Source of the DNA: Bdellovibrionales bacterium
GTDB taxonomy: Bacteria; Bdellovibrionota; Bdellovibrionia; Bdellovibrionales; UBA1609
Length of the DNA: 45,042 nt
Direction: 5' to 3'
NCBI GenBank assembly: GCA_007121385.1
Contig: SKLV01000078.1
Location: forward strand, 1-45,042
Shown: positions 25,967 to 33,595 of the stretch, piece after piece
Layout of the letters: each line of letters begins with the position of its first letter
Position numbering within the stretch: the stretch's first letter is position 1
Notes under the pieces: model-generated
Told to the model about the DNA's origin: nothing
Databases searched by the model: none
The model's input: the letters and a program-made list of their open reading frames with translations, nothing else
Program-made: the position numbers and the translations under genes

Positions 25967-26638
25967 TTAAAAGCCTCGGGCCGCACCACTTGTCGCCAAA
26001 AAGAACAGGATGCGGCCCAGCTGGTCGGAGAATCCCGCCAAAGCGGACTCCTGTGGCAGGGGAGGCAAGGGATAGGAGTCTTTGTTCCAAGTCGAAGCAT
26101 AGCGAAAGAGTTCCCGCGGCACTCGGTCTGGACAGTCCTCAATCCTCTGAGGCGAGCAGGGCACAGCCATCAGAGAATAGCCAATCACTTCACCCCCCTG
26201 GGCCATATCACAGGTGATTTCATAGTTTAAATAATTGGGAAGGTCCTCAAAGACCAAAAGCATAATACCCAGGTGGGGATCCACTCTCTGACTCACTCCA
26301 TCAGGACACAGCCCTCCCCCAGACCGGGAGATCATCGGACGCCGCACTCCAAGTTGAGCGATGGGCAGCTCACAGACCTTGTCTCTCCCCCTCTTGTCCT
26401 GAGCAGTAATAATGATTTTATCTCCCGCCAGGGTGTCCACTTGGCGAATCTTGTACTTTTCTGAATAGCGTTTGTTCCCATCTTTCGCTCTGGCCTCAGC
26501 CCCCACATCCCGCAGAATTAAATACCCCTGGTGTTCCTGTTTAAATTGAGCCTCGGCTAAGGGGAGATTCCACCACGGCAAACTGACCAGGAAGAGAAAA
26601 CTGGAAAGATGCAACCTACTCAATTGGATTTTCTCCAT
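25967..26638 (-). CDS. periplasmic or surface protein of unknown function
   Basis: The 223-residue protein has a signal peptide (SSFLFLVSLPWWNLPLAEA). The mature domain includes YKIRQVDTLAGDKIIITAQD and five cysteines (KVCELP, GGGLCPDG, ITCDMA, VPCSPQRIEDCPD), so disulfides are likely. A C-terminal helical tail ends in LGRILFFLATSGAARGF. It is convergent with the redoxin gene, 10 nt apart. I do not recognise the family; the cysteines make it a plausible client of the neighbouring disulfide system. Confidence 0.75.
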   Translation of the reverse strand: MEKIQLSRLHLSSFLFLVSLPWWNLPLAEAQFKQEHQGYLILRDVGAEARAKDGNKRYSEKYKIRQVDTLAGDKIIITAQDKRGRDKVCELPIAQLGVRRPMISRSGGGLCPDGVSQRVDPHLGIMLLVFEDLPNYLNYEITCDMAQGGEVIGYSLMAVPCSPQRIEDCPDRVPRELFRYASTWNKDSYPLPPLPQESALAGFSDQLGRILFFLATSGAARGF

Positions 26639-26826
26639 CTATGAACTCTCTTTCCCTTTATTCTGCCTTTATTCTACCTCTATTTTATCGGACCCTTAAG
26701 CCTTTTCCATAAAGACTCTCTCCCACGAGCTCAACCAAGGACCAGAGGCTGAGCCCCTTTTCCCACCTATGTCACCCCCATGTGCTTTTGAATTAAAAAT
26801 TTTCCTGAAAGTTCCGATTGATCCGA

Positions 26827-27516
26827 ATGACTCCAATAATTGGAGTGGCCCGGATCAGTTTAGACCAGGGCGATTACCCCCAGAGGGAGAATTTTCTGAT
26901 AAAGCCGGGACTTTGCAAAACTTTACTTAGACTCTGGACCTCAGGACTCTTGATCCTGCTCACCGCCTGCGCTTCAGGGTCTGAGTCCAGCTCCAGCTCA
27001 TCCATTCAAGGCTTTAATATGTCTGGAACCTGGTCCCCTTTGGCTGTGGAGTGCTTTGATGCAGACTTCACCAGCCAAACCACTTATGCCATCTTGGCTT
27101 TTTATTCTCACCCCTCCACCCTGCTCATTCAGGGCAACCACAGCTCCCTGCAAATTTCAAATAACTCATGTTTAGCAGAGAGAATCGAGGAAGTGGACTT
27201 TCAAGTGACGGAAACTCTCACCGATGGCAGCGCCACCTTGCTCCGCGGCCTTCTTCAAATGACCGGAAGACAAAGCCAGACCGACACCGGGGCAGCCTGC
27301 GAGTTCACGCAGAGCTTGACCCCTGAACCCCTTCTCCCAGAAATCTCCCCTTCCTCCTGGACCCTGAATATGAGTCCCAATGCCGAGCTCGAAGACCAGG
27401 AAATCTCCTTCTTTTACGTGGCTTCAGGGAGCATTGCCTATTTAAGCCTGGCCCTACCTCTTGAGGTTGTGGGCCGCCCCACAGACTTTTGTGTACTCAC
27501 CTACGAAAAAATTTAA
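26827..27516 (+). CDS. lipoprotein of unknown function, start uncertain
   Basis: A lipobox LLTAC at the end of WTSGLLILLTAC marks a lipoprotein, followed by a Ser-rich linker (SGSESSSSSS) and an unrecognised domain with GTWSPLAVECFDADF and four more cysteines. Starting at ATG 26827 gives a 48-residue leader with an acidic stretch, which is unusual. A GAGGGAGA site (26883-26890) stands 5 nt before a CTG (26896) and 8 nt before an ATA (26899). Either codon would give a normal signal peptide of about 24 residues, but neither is a standard start. Confidence 0.7.
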   Translation: MTPIIGVARISLDQGDYPQRENFLIKPGLCKTLLRLWTSGLLILLTACASGSESSSSSSIQGFNMSGTWSPLAVECFDADFTSQTTYAILAFYSHPSTLLIQGNHSSLQISNNSCLAERIEEVDFQVTETLTDGSATLLRGLLQMTGRQSQTDTGAACEFTQSLTPEPLLPEISPSSWTLNMSPNAELEDQEISFFYVASGSIAYLSLALPLEVVGRPTDFCVLTYEKI

Positions 27517-28148
27517 GGGGGAGTAATCAGTACCTGAACAAAGGTCTGAGGCGCTCTGAACACCGCATTGGTGGTGGGGTCAAAGTCCGTGGTCACCAGA
27601 GTCTGAGCAAAGGTCTGTGGCGCCCTAAAAGAAGCGCTGGCGGTGGGGTCAAAGTCCGTGGCCACTAGAGTCTGAGCAAAGGTCTGCGGCGCCCTGAATA
27701 CCGCACTGGTGGTGGGGTCAAAGTCCCCCTGAATTAAAGTCTGAGCAAAAGTCTGCGGCGCCCTGAATACCGCATTGGTGGTGGGGTCAAAGTCCGTCCT
27801 CACCAGACTTTGAGCAAAGGTCTGAGGAGAACGAAAGACAGCTCGGGTGGTGGGATCAAAGCCTGTCCACACCAGAGTCTGAGCAAAGGTCTGTGTGGCG
27901 CGAAAAGTGGCCTGGGCCACATGCTGCCGCCAAAATCCTAAGTTGTACTGAAATTTGGCCCGAGCGGGAGTAGGAGCCAATACTCCCCCTCCAGTCACGG
28001 CCATGATCAAGCCCATGGATCTTAAAAACTCTCGCCGACTCACTACACCTTGGAAGATTTCAGAAAACGAGGGCTCATGGGATGGGCCGGGAGTCTCTTC
28101 GGAGCCTCTTGACTCTGGCTGGGATGAGGATTTTTTAGAGGGTTTCAA
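27513..28148 (-). CDS. twin-arginine exported protein of 23-residue tandem repeats
   Basis: The 211-residue protein has a polar N-terminus, a twin-arginine signal (SRREFLRSMGLIMAVTGG, ending near PTPARA), and then five full and one partial copies of a 23-residue unit with consensus AVFRAPQTFAQTLVxTDFDP, then TTN. The units are closely similar in DNA as well, so they are recent duplications. The start is a TTG inside the end of the previous gene; a GTG at about residue 36 (SRREFL) after AAGGTG is possible. I do not know the family. Export by Tat suggests it folds before transport. Confidence 0.72.
   Translation of the reverse strand: MKPSKKSSSQPESRGSEETPGPSHEPSFSEIFQGVVSRREFLRSMGLIMAVTGGGVLAPTPARAKFQYNLGFWRQHVAQATFRATQTFAQTLVWTGFDPTTRAVFRSPQTFAQSLVRTDFDPTTNAVFRAPQTFAQTLIQGDFDPTTSAVFRAPQTFAQTLVATDFDPTASASFRAPQTFAQTLVTTDFDPTTNAVFRAPQTFVQVLITPP
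27525..27914 (-). repeat. 69-bp tandem repeat array
   Basis: The near-constant anchor CAAAGGTCTG (one copy reads CAAAAGTCTG) recurs at 27539, 27608, 27677, 27746, 27815 and 27884, an exact 69-bp period. Each period encodes one 23-residue unit. The 5'-most unit in coding order (near 27830-27900) is the most divergent. The partial last unit lies at the 3' end of the gene. Confidence 0.95.
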
Positions 28149-29184
28149 ATCCTATTTCCATGGCATTGATGGCCGCCTCATCCCAGTCTGAACCATTGGG
28201 CTGGGTGAGATAGAGCTCCTGGCTGCGGCGGTACTGCCCATTAATACACACATGGGTCGCCCCATCCACCGTGTCCCCTCCCACCTTCAGTTTGCTGCGC
28301 ACATCTCGGTGCCCAATGGTGGACTTTTGCGAGCGACCACTCAAAATCACCCCATGCACCGCCGTCGGCGTCACCGGCAAATCATGAACATTATAGAGGT
28401 CCACCTGGTTGGCCTGATCAGTGGTGACATAGGGGGAATTGGAGCCGCTATTCGTTTTACTGACAGACTGCCAGTTAGTGGCCGCCCCCACCGGCGTCAT
28501 CTGATTGGTGGTCCCATCGGCATTGGGAATCAGGGTGTAGACCAAAACCGGCCCCAAAAAGTCATTGGCCTTGGCTCCTGTATCATCACAGACATAGAGG
28601 TGATCCACATAATAGCCTGAAGAAGAAGCAGTAGCGAAATTGATATTGGGGTATCCCGCTCCGCTCAGCCCTCCTCGAGTGTCCACTCCTGCAGCCGAGG
28701 CAACCGTGGCCCCATCCACACGGATCTCTAGGGAGCCCGAACTGCCAAACTCGGCCATAACCTCCAAATGATACCAGGCACTGGCCACCACTGTATCAGC
28801 TGGGCTGGAGGTGAGAATCACCCCGCTAGTATTGTCGATAAAGGCCAGTGAGCCATCTTCATTACGATGTAGTCGGATCCCTGTGGTGGGGCTAGCTGTG
28901 GCTGTCTGATCCGTTAGGTTGAGCATCCTTAGGCTAATTGAACTTGAGCTCCAGTAGTAAAAACCCAAATAAAGTTTTGAAGTAATAGGTATTTGCAAAA
29001 TACCCCTCCACCATGATTGATAGACCAATATTCCTATGGATGTGATTCCAGGTTGAGAGCCAAAAGCGTAAGATGAGCTTGTGTAGAATCCACTAGTCAG
29101 CCACCTGGCCTCCATAGGGCTGGTCACATAAAAGGCATCCCCATAAGGGGTGCACTCAAAGCCCTCCATAAAAATCAGTGCCAT
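28135..29184 (-). CDS. phage-virion-like concanavalin A-type fold protein
   Basis: The 349 residues start MALIFMEGFECTPYGDAFYV, like the opening of many phage and gene-transfer-agent tail-associated proteins. A jelly-roll-like middle (VVASAWYHLEVMAEFGSSGS; LEIRVDGATVASA) is followed by a C-terminal domain ending WDEAAINAMEIGFETL. ATG 29184 with AAGGAGG upstream is chosen over TTG 29220. The tandem-repeat gene starts inside its last codons, so the two form an operon. No other virion, terminase or integrase genes are present. The N-terminal third is visibly more AT-rich than the rest. Confidence 0.75.
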   Translation of the reverse strand: MALIFMEGFECTPYGDAFYVTSPMEARWLTSGFYTSSSYAFGSQPGITSIGILVYQSWWRGILQIPITSKLYLGFYYWSSSSISLRMLNLTDQTATASPTTGIRLHRNEDGSLAFIDNTSGVILTSSPADTVVASAWYHLEVMAEFGSSGSLEIRVDGATVASAAGVDTRGGLSGAGYPNINFATASSSGYYVDHLYVCDDTGAKANDFLGPVLVYTLIPNADGTTNQMTPVGAATNWQSVSKTNSGSNSPYVTTDQANQVDLYNVHDLPVTPTAVHGVILSGRSQKSTIGHRDVRSKLKVGGDTVDGATHVCINGQYRRSQELYLTQPNGSDWDEAAINAMEIGFETL

Positions 29185-29900
29185 AGAGCCTCCTTGCCCC
29201 TCCCATTGTCCAGAATCCAAGGGGCGAAAGTCAAAAACCTCCCTGGCTCCCTGGACCTAAGCCCAAACTCAACTTTGCCCACCAACAGCCACCTTTCACA
29301 GCCCCCGCACTAAAGGGGCTAAGGTTAAATGACCTAGAAATCTGTACAACGCGATGCCTCTCCGACAGAGTGGATTGGACAAGCATATAATGGGGTATAG
29401 ATAAGTGCCGAGCCCCTTGAACTCCAGATCCATGAAGCAAAGCCCCTTTTTGGGTTTAAAGCCCACAGAATCTTTCCCACTCTTTAAGCCCTGGAGGTCT
29501 AGTTGCCTAAACCACTGTCAGGTGAACGAGCTGGGCCGCAATTAAAATCAACTTGTGCAGAACCAAAAGGATCCACAGCTGGACTCTAAAGAGCTCCCAA
29601 CTTCGCCGATAGGAACCACATCGTTGGTAGTTCATACCGCCCCCCTTTCTCTTGGAAGGGGTGGCCTTTCCTTTAGCCCTCAAGGGGCCCGGCACCCTCC
29701 TCCACTGCAAAAGGGACCAACTCCTCAAAGGCAAAACAATCAGCTGCTTAAGTTTTTTAAGACCGCCTCTCGGACATCAATCGATCTCTCAAACCAAGAT
29801 CTCTGGTATAAAGTGTAAACCATGTCTCCGGTACGGACCGGGTCTCTGGGACAGTTATTGACGCGGTGATACGCAAAAATATGACGGGCACTTTTGAAAA
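29185..29900. other. gene-poor region between the phage-like cassette and tRNA-Pro
   Basis: I see no substantial gene in these 716 bp; the short reading frames on both strands lack protein-like patterns apart from one 42-codon candidate listed separately. A 6-bp inverted repeat, AGCCCC/GGGGCT, lies at 29300-29320 with no T-tract. No copy of the tRNA 3' end, and so no integration repeat, is recognisable. Confidence 0.5.
29507..29635 (-). CDS. possible 42-residue small membrane protein
   Basis: ATG at 29635 follows AAGGGGGG at 4 nt spacing. The product has a basic N-terminus (MNYQRCGSYRRSWELFR) and one long hydrophobic helix (LWILLVLHKLILIAAQLVHL). That layout is typical of small single-pass membrane proteins, but the evidence is only a ribosome binding site and hydropathy; a chance frame is quite possible. 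Confidence 0.25.
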   Translation of the reverse strand: MNYQRCGSYRRSWELFRVQLWILLVLHKLILIAAQLVHLTVV

Positions 29901-29977
29901 TGGTCGGCGCGACTGGATTTGAACCAGCGACCTTTTGCACCCCAAGCAAATGCGCTACCAGGCTGCGCCACGCGCCG
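29901..29977 (-). tRNA. tRNA-Pro (anticodon GGG)
   Basis: The reverse strand folds as a full cloverleaf. Acceptor stem CGGCGCG/CGCGCCG carries the C1-G72 pair typical of bacterial tRNA-Pro. The D arm is GCGC...GCGC. The anticodon stem TTTGC/GCAAA has loop TTGGGGT, giving anticodon GGG for CCC/CCU codons. The T arm has loop TTCAAAT, and CCA is encoded. It ends the pheST-ihfA-merR cluster, the same relative place as in many proteobacteria. Confidence 0.96.
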
Positions 29978-30052
29978 ACATCTCTAAATGACTTTAAAGA
30001 CGCACCAAGATAGAGGGAATCGCCCCCCTAAATCAAGGAAAAATCTTGCTGT

Positions 30053-30520
30053 TTAAACTTGGCTCCAAATGCGGCGCAGGCGGCCAATATCCTCAATCAG
30101 ATCTTCCGTTTGCTCTTTGAGGACTTCAATTTGTCCAGCAAAGCTCTGCATTTCCTTGAGACTCTGGCTAGCCCGGCGCATCTTCTTTAAGGCGGCCTTG
30201 GCCCCCTCAATGGAGTAGCGATCCCGGTAGAGGAGCTTTTTGATGAGCAGCAGAGCCTCAACATCTTTGCGCTCATAGACCCTCTGATTGTGTTTGGACT
30301 TTTTGGGCTTCAGATGATCAAATTCTGACTCCCAATAGCGCAAAACATAGGCCTTCACCTTAAGTAAATCCGCCACCTCGCCGATTTTAAAGGCCATTTT
30401 ATCTGGAATTTTTGAGTACTCTCTCTGTAAATCCCCATCCAAAATCATAGGCAATGGCGCCTCCGCCCGCGGGGCAAAACGCTTTTCTGAGCGGGACTTG
30501 AGTACAATCTCCTCTGTCAT
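30053..30520 (-). CDS. MerR-family transcriptional regulator
   Basis: The 155-residue protein has a winged-helix MerR domain (about residues 42-115): FKIGEVADLLKVKAYVLRYW, with ESEFDHLKPKK and NQRVYERKDVEALLLIKKLL. A coiled-coil C-terminus (EVLKEQTEDLIEDIGRLRRI) follows. No metal-binding cysteines are present, so it is not a heavy-metal sensor. Its start overlaps the ihfA stop as ATGA. This MerR next to ihfA and tRNA-Pro is a widely conserved neighbour; its target is unknown to me. Confidence 0.93.
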   Translation of the reverse strand: MTEEIVLKSRSEKRFAPRAEAPLPMILDGDLQREYSKIPDKMAFKIGEVADLLKVKAYVLRYWESEFDHLKPKKSKHNQRVYERKDVEALLLIKKLLYRDRYSIEGAKAALKKMRRASQSLKEMQSFAGQIEVLKEQTEDLIEDIGRLRRIWSQV

Positions 30521-30861
30521 TCTCCGTCCTCATCGTCTTTTAGGTGACTGAACTCTTCCCCATTGAGCATGGCTTTCAGCACCTGTGAGGGCCTAAAAGT
30601 GAGCACCCGGCGAGCACTGATAGTGATTCTCTCTCCCGTTTGTGGATTGCGCCCCACCCTCTCTTTTTTCTCTCTCACCACAAAATTGCCAAAGCCAGAG
30701 ATCTTGACCTTTTCCCCATCACAGAGCTGATCTTTCAGAGAGCCAAACACCATCTCCACCAGCTCTGAAGCCTCTTTCTTCGAGAAGCCAATCTTCTCGT
30801 AAACCTTTTCCACAATGTCGGCCTTGGTCATTGTTGAGCGATCTTCTTTTTGCCCAGCCAT
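30517..30861 (-). CDS. ihfA: integration host factor subunit alpha
   Basis: This HU/IHF-family DNA-bending protein of 114 residues has MTKADIVEKVYEKIGFSKKE, the KISGFGNFVVREKKERVGRN segment with the beta-arm, and NPQTGERITISARRVLTFRP. The context downstream of pheT identifies it as the alpha subunit rather than HU. It has a short N-terminal extension (MAGQKEDRST) and an acidic C-terminus (HLKDDEDGE). AGGGGAGGAG precedes the ATG. The longer N-terminus is supported by that site; a start at the internal Met 11 is less likely. Confidence 0.95.
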   Translation of the reverse strand: MAGQKEDRSTMTKADIVEKVYEKIGFSKKEASELVEMVFGSLKDQLCDGEKVKISGFGNFVVREKKERVGRNPQTGERITISARRVLTFRPSQVLKAMLNGEEFSHLKDDEDGE

Positions 30862-31042
30862 GATTGAGCTCCTCCCCTAATGTGCCTATAGGCTAACAAG
30901 CCCTTGAAAACTTTCAAGATTTTTATTTTGATTTAGCTCATATTCGGACTGGTTCCCGCCTGACAAGCTCAAGCCCCGCCCTCAGGGAAATATTATGTTA
31001 CTGAAAGCAAGACCCTAAAGCCACTCACATCCTGCTCTTCCA

Positions 31043-33583
31043 TTAGCGCACAGAGATAGAGTGCTTTTTCTTTACCAGCTCAATAATCTGGCTTTGGACC
31101 TTCTGCAGAGTCTCCTCTGATAAGGTTGCCTGAGAATCCTGCAACTTCATCCGATAGGATAGGGCCCTGGTCCCCGCTGGCAAATCGCCCCCGGTAAATT
31201 GATCCACCACCTGGACCGACTGGAGCAGAGGCCCTGAAGCCTTTTTGATTTCAGCAAAGAGCCTATTAGCGGGCACCGAGTGGGGCACCACAAAGGTCAA
31301 ATCTCTTTCCACGGCGGGATAAGGAGATAGGCTCTTGAGCTTAAGGGCCCGGGGCTGGCCTCGCATCAAGCTCTCCACATCCAACTCAGCCACACTCACA
31401 TCGGCTCTGAGCTTTTCCCTTTCTAGGAGAAGGGGGTGAAGGCTGCCCACAAAACCCACAGGGCGGCCTTCCAAAATCAGCGCCGCAGACTTACCGGGGT
31501 GCAGAAAGCCAGGAACCCCTTGGCCCTGAGCTTTCATTTCCTCAGCTGTCCTCCAGTGAAATCCTCCCAAGCGCAGCCGCAGAAGCAGGCTCTCTATGGC
31601 CGCTTTCAGGTCATAGACCACAGGCCAGCTCACTTTCTTGTGCCACAAAGTCTCACTCTGACCCCAGGCCACCATGGACAACCTGGATCTCTCCACATAC
31701 TCCCAATGTCCCACTGAGGGCCCGGAAGCTTCAGTGCTTCCCGCCGGAGCGGGTTTTCCCGGCTCAGGGACCTTGGCCTGAAAGACAGATCCCAACTCAA
31801 AAAGCCTTCCCCACTCCACAGAATGGCGAAAGTTGTGCAAAATATTTTTATAGAGCCCGGGAAGTAGAGACAGGCGCATCACATCCAGCTCCACATTGAG
31901 GGGGTTGAGCACCTTCACCGGCTCCGCTGCCCCCTCCAACCCCCATGCGGGCAACACCTCAGGGTTTTGCAAAAAGTCTGCACTCCACTCAGAACCAATA
32001 AAGCCATAGTTAACCGCCTGAGAGTAGCCCTGAGCTCTCACTAACTCACTGAGAGTCTCTTGCATCAAATACTCCCGAGCATGGGGGCTGGGTTTGTGTT
32101 CCAAAGGGGGAAAGCTCTCAGGAATCTGGTCATAGCCCTTGAGCCGAGCAAACTCCTCAATAAAATCGACAGGCTGAAACAGATCCCAGCGATACACTGG
32201 GGCCACCAAGGCAAAGGCTTCACTTTGCGAAGTCACCAGAGGCTCCACCCGACAGCCCAAACGGGTCATCATCTGGGCAAACTCTTGAGCCTCAACGGGG
32301 TAACCGAGTTTTTGGCTCACCAAATCCACATGGACGGCCACCGCTTCTCGGATAAGAGGAGAGGGGTAGTGGTCCACATAGACCTCCGCCACTTCGCCGC
32401 CGGCCAATTTCTGAATCAGTTCACAGGCTCGGTTGAGGGCCAACTCCACCATTTCGGGATCCGTCCCCCGAGAAAAGCGATAGGCCGAATCCGTCTCAAT
32501 GCCATACTGGCGGGAAGTGCGGCGCACGCTCTCTGGGATAAAGTGAGCCGACTCAATAAAAAGATCTTGGCTCTGATCCGTTACTCCACTGTTCAAGCCT
32601 CCCACAACGCCGGCCAAAGCCACGGGCCGCTCTTCATCGCGAATGACTAATTCCCCTCCCTTTAAAACTATCTCTGTTTTATCAAGGGTGGTGAACTTTT
32701 CTCCTTTTTTCGCCTCGCCCACGAGTATTTTAGGACCCGCCAAACGGGCCACATCAAAGGCGTGAAGAGGCTGACCCAACTCCATCATCACAAAATTGGT
32801 CACATCCACCACATTGTTGATGGAGTTCAATCCCAAAAGCTCAAGTCGACCTTTCAACCAGTCTGGAGAAGGGCCCACCTTCACTCCGCGAATCACTCTT
32901 CCGGCATAGCGAGGGCAAAGCTGAGCGTTCAGCACCTCGACCGCCACCAAATCCTGAGTGGGGGCTCCTGTCGCTGAAAACTGAGGTTCAGGGACCCGAA
33001 CTGGCCTCTCCGAGAGAGAGCCAATCTCGCGAGCCAAGCCTAAGTGACTCAAGCAGTCGGCCCGGTTGGGGGTGACACTCAATTCAAAAATCACATCATC
33101 CAGCTCCCGGTAGCGAGCAAAGCTCTCGCCCACTGGAGCTTGCGGGGGAAGAATCACAATTCCCTTGGCCGCTTCCGCAGTCTCGCCTTCACTCAAGCCC
33201 AACTCCGAGGCCGAACACAACATCCCTCGGCTCTCCACCCCACGAATCTTGGACACCTTGATTTTAAAATCCCCAGGCAGCACCGCTCCAGGCAAGGCCA
33301 CCACCACTTTGTCCCCTTGCTGGTGGTTACTGGCCCCGCAGACAATCTGCTGCAACCCTCCCGAGCCCACATCCACCTGACATAAAGTCAGCTTGTCGGC
33401 ATCCGGGTGCCTGTCCTTCACCTTGATATGGCCCACCACCACGGAGGCAAAGGCCTGACCTGGCCTTTCGATGCCCTCCACTTCAATTCCCGCCGCGGTG
33501 AGCTTCTCTGCCAAAGGCTCGGGCTGAGCTAAAAAGTCAGCCACATCCACATAATCTTGAAGCCACTTCAAACTGATTTTCAT
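31043..33583 (-). CDS. pheT: phenylalanine--tRNA ligase beta subunit
   Basis: The 846-residue protein has the full PheT layout. An N-terminal tRNA-binding OB domain (VVVGHIKVKDRHPDADKL...) and a B3/B4 editing region come first. A B5 domain and core follow (EEFARLKGYDQIPESFPPL), then a C-terminal FDX-ACB anticodon-binding domain (LSPYPAVERDLTFVVP). It pairs with PheS to charge tRNA-Phe. It starts 13 nt after the pheS stop with GGGAAAG upstream. It is slightly longer than the roughly 795-residue enterobacterial protein. Confidence 0.97.
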   Translation of the reverse strand: MKISLKWLQDYVDVADFLAQPEPLAEKLTAAGIEVEGIERPGQAFASVVVGHIKVKDRHPDADKLTLCQVDVGSGGLQQIVCGASNHQQGDKVVVALPGAVLPGDFKIKVSKIRGVESRGMLCSASELGLSEGETAEAAKGIVILPPQAPVGESFARYRELDDVIFELSVTPNRADCLSHLGLAREIGSLSERPVRVPEPQFSATGAPTQDLVAVEVLNAQLCPRYAGRVIRGVKVGPSPDWLKGRLELLGLNSINNVVDVTNFVMMELGQPLHAFDVARLAGPKILVGEAKKGEKFTTLDKTEIVLKGGELVIRDEERPVALAGVVGGLNSGVTDQSQDLFIESAHFIPESVRRTSRQYGIETDSAYRFSRGTDPEMVELALNRACELIQKLAGGEVAEVYVDHYPSPLIREAVAVHVDLVSQKLGYPVEAQEFAQMMTRLGCRVEPLVTSQSEAFALVAPVYRWDLFQPVDFIEEFARLKGYDQIPESFPPLEHKPSPHAREYLMQETLSELVRAQGYSQAVNYGFIGSEWSADFLQNPEVLPAWGLEGAAEPVKVLNPLNVELDVMRLSLLPGLYKNILHNFRHSVEWGRLFELGSVFQAKVPEPGKPAPAGSTEASGPSVGHWEYVERSRLSMVAWGQSETLWHKKVSWPVVYDLKAAIESLLLRLRLGGFHWRTAEEMKAQGQGVPGFLHPGKSAALILEGRPVGFVGSLHPLLLEREKLRADVSVAELDVESLMRGQPRALKLKSLSPYPAVERDLTFVVPHSVPANRLFAEIKKASGPLLQSVQVVDQFTGGDLPAGTRALSYRMKLQDSQATLSEETLQKVQSQIIELVKKKHSISVR

Positions 33584-33595
33584 TCTTTCCCTGCC

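Noticed and set aside
27525-27914. Regular 69-bp repeats as a CRISPR array
   Set aside because: The repeats are contiguous, without unique spacers, and encode in-frame 23-residue protein units.
29901-29977. tRNA-Pro 3' end as an attB/attL site with a flanking repeat
   Set aside because: No duplicated copy of the tRNA 3' end was recognisable between the tRNA and the phage-like genes, and there is no integrase in the window.
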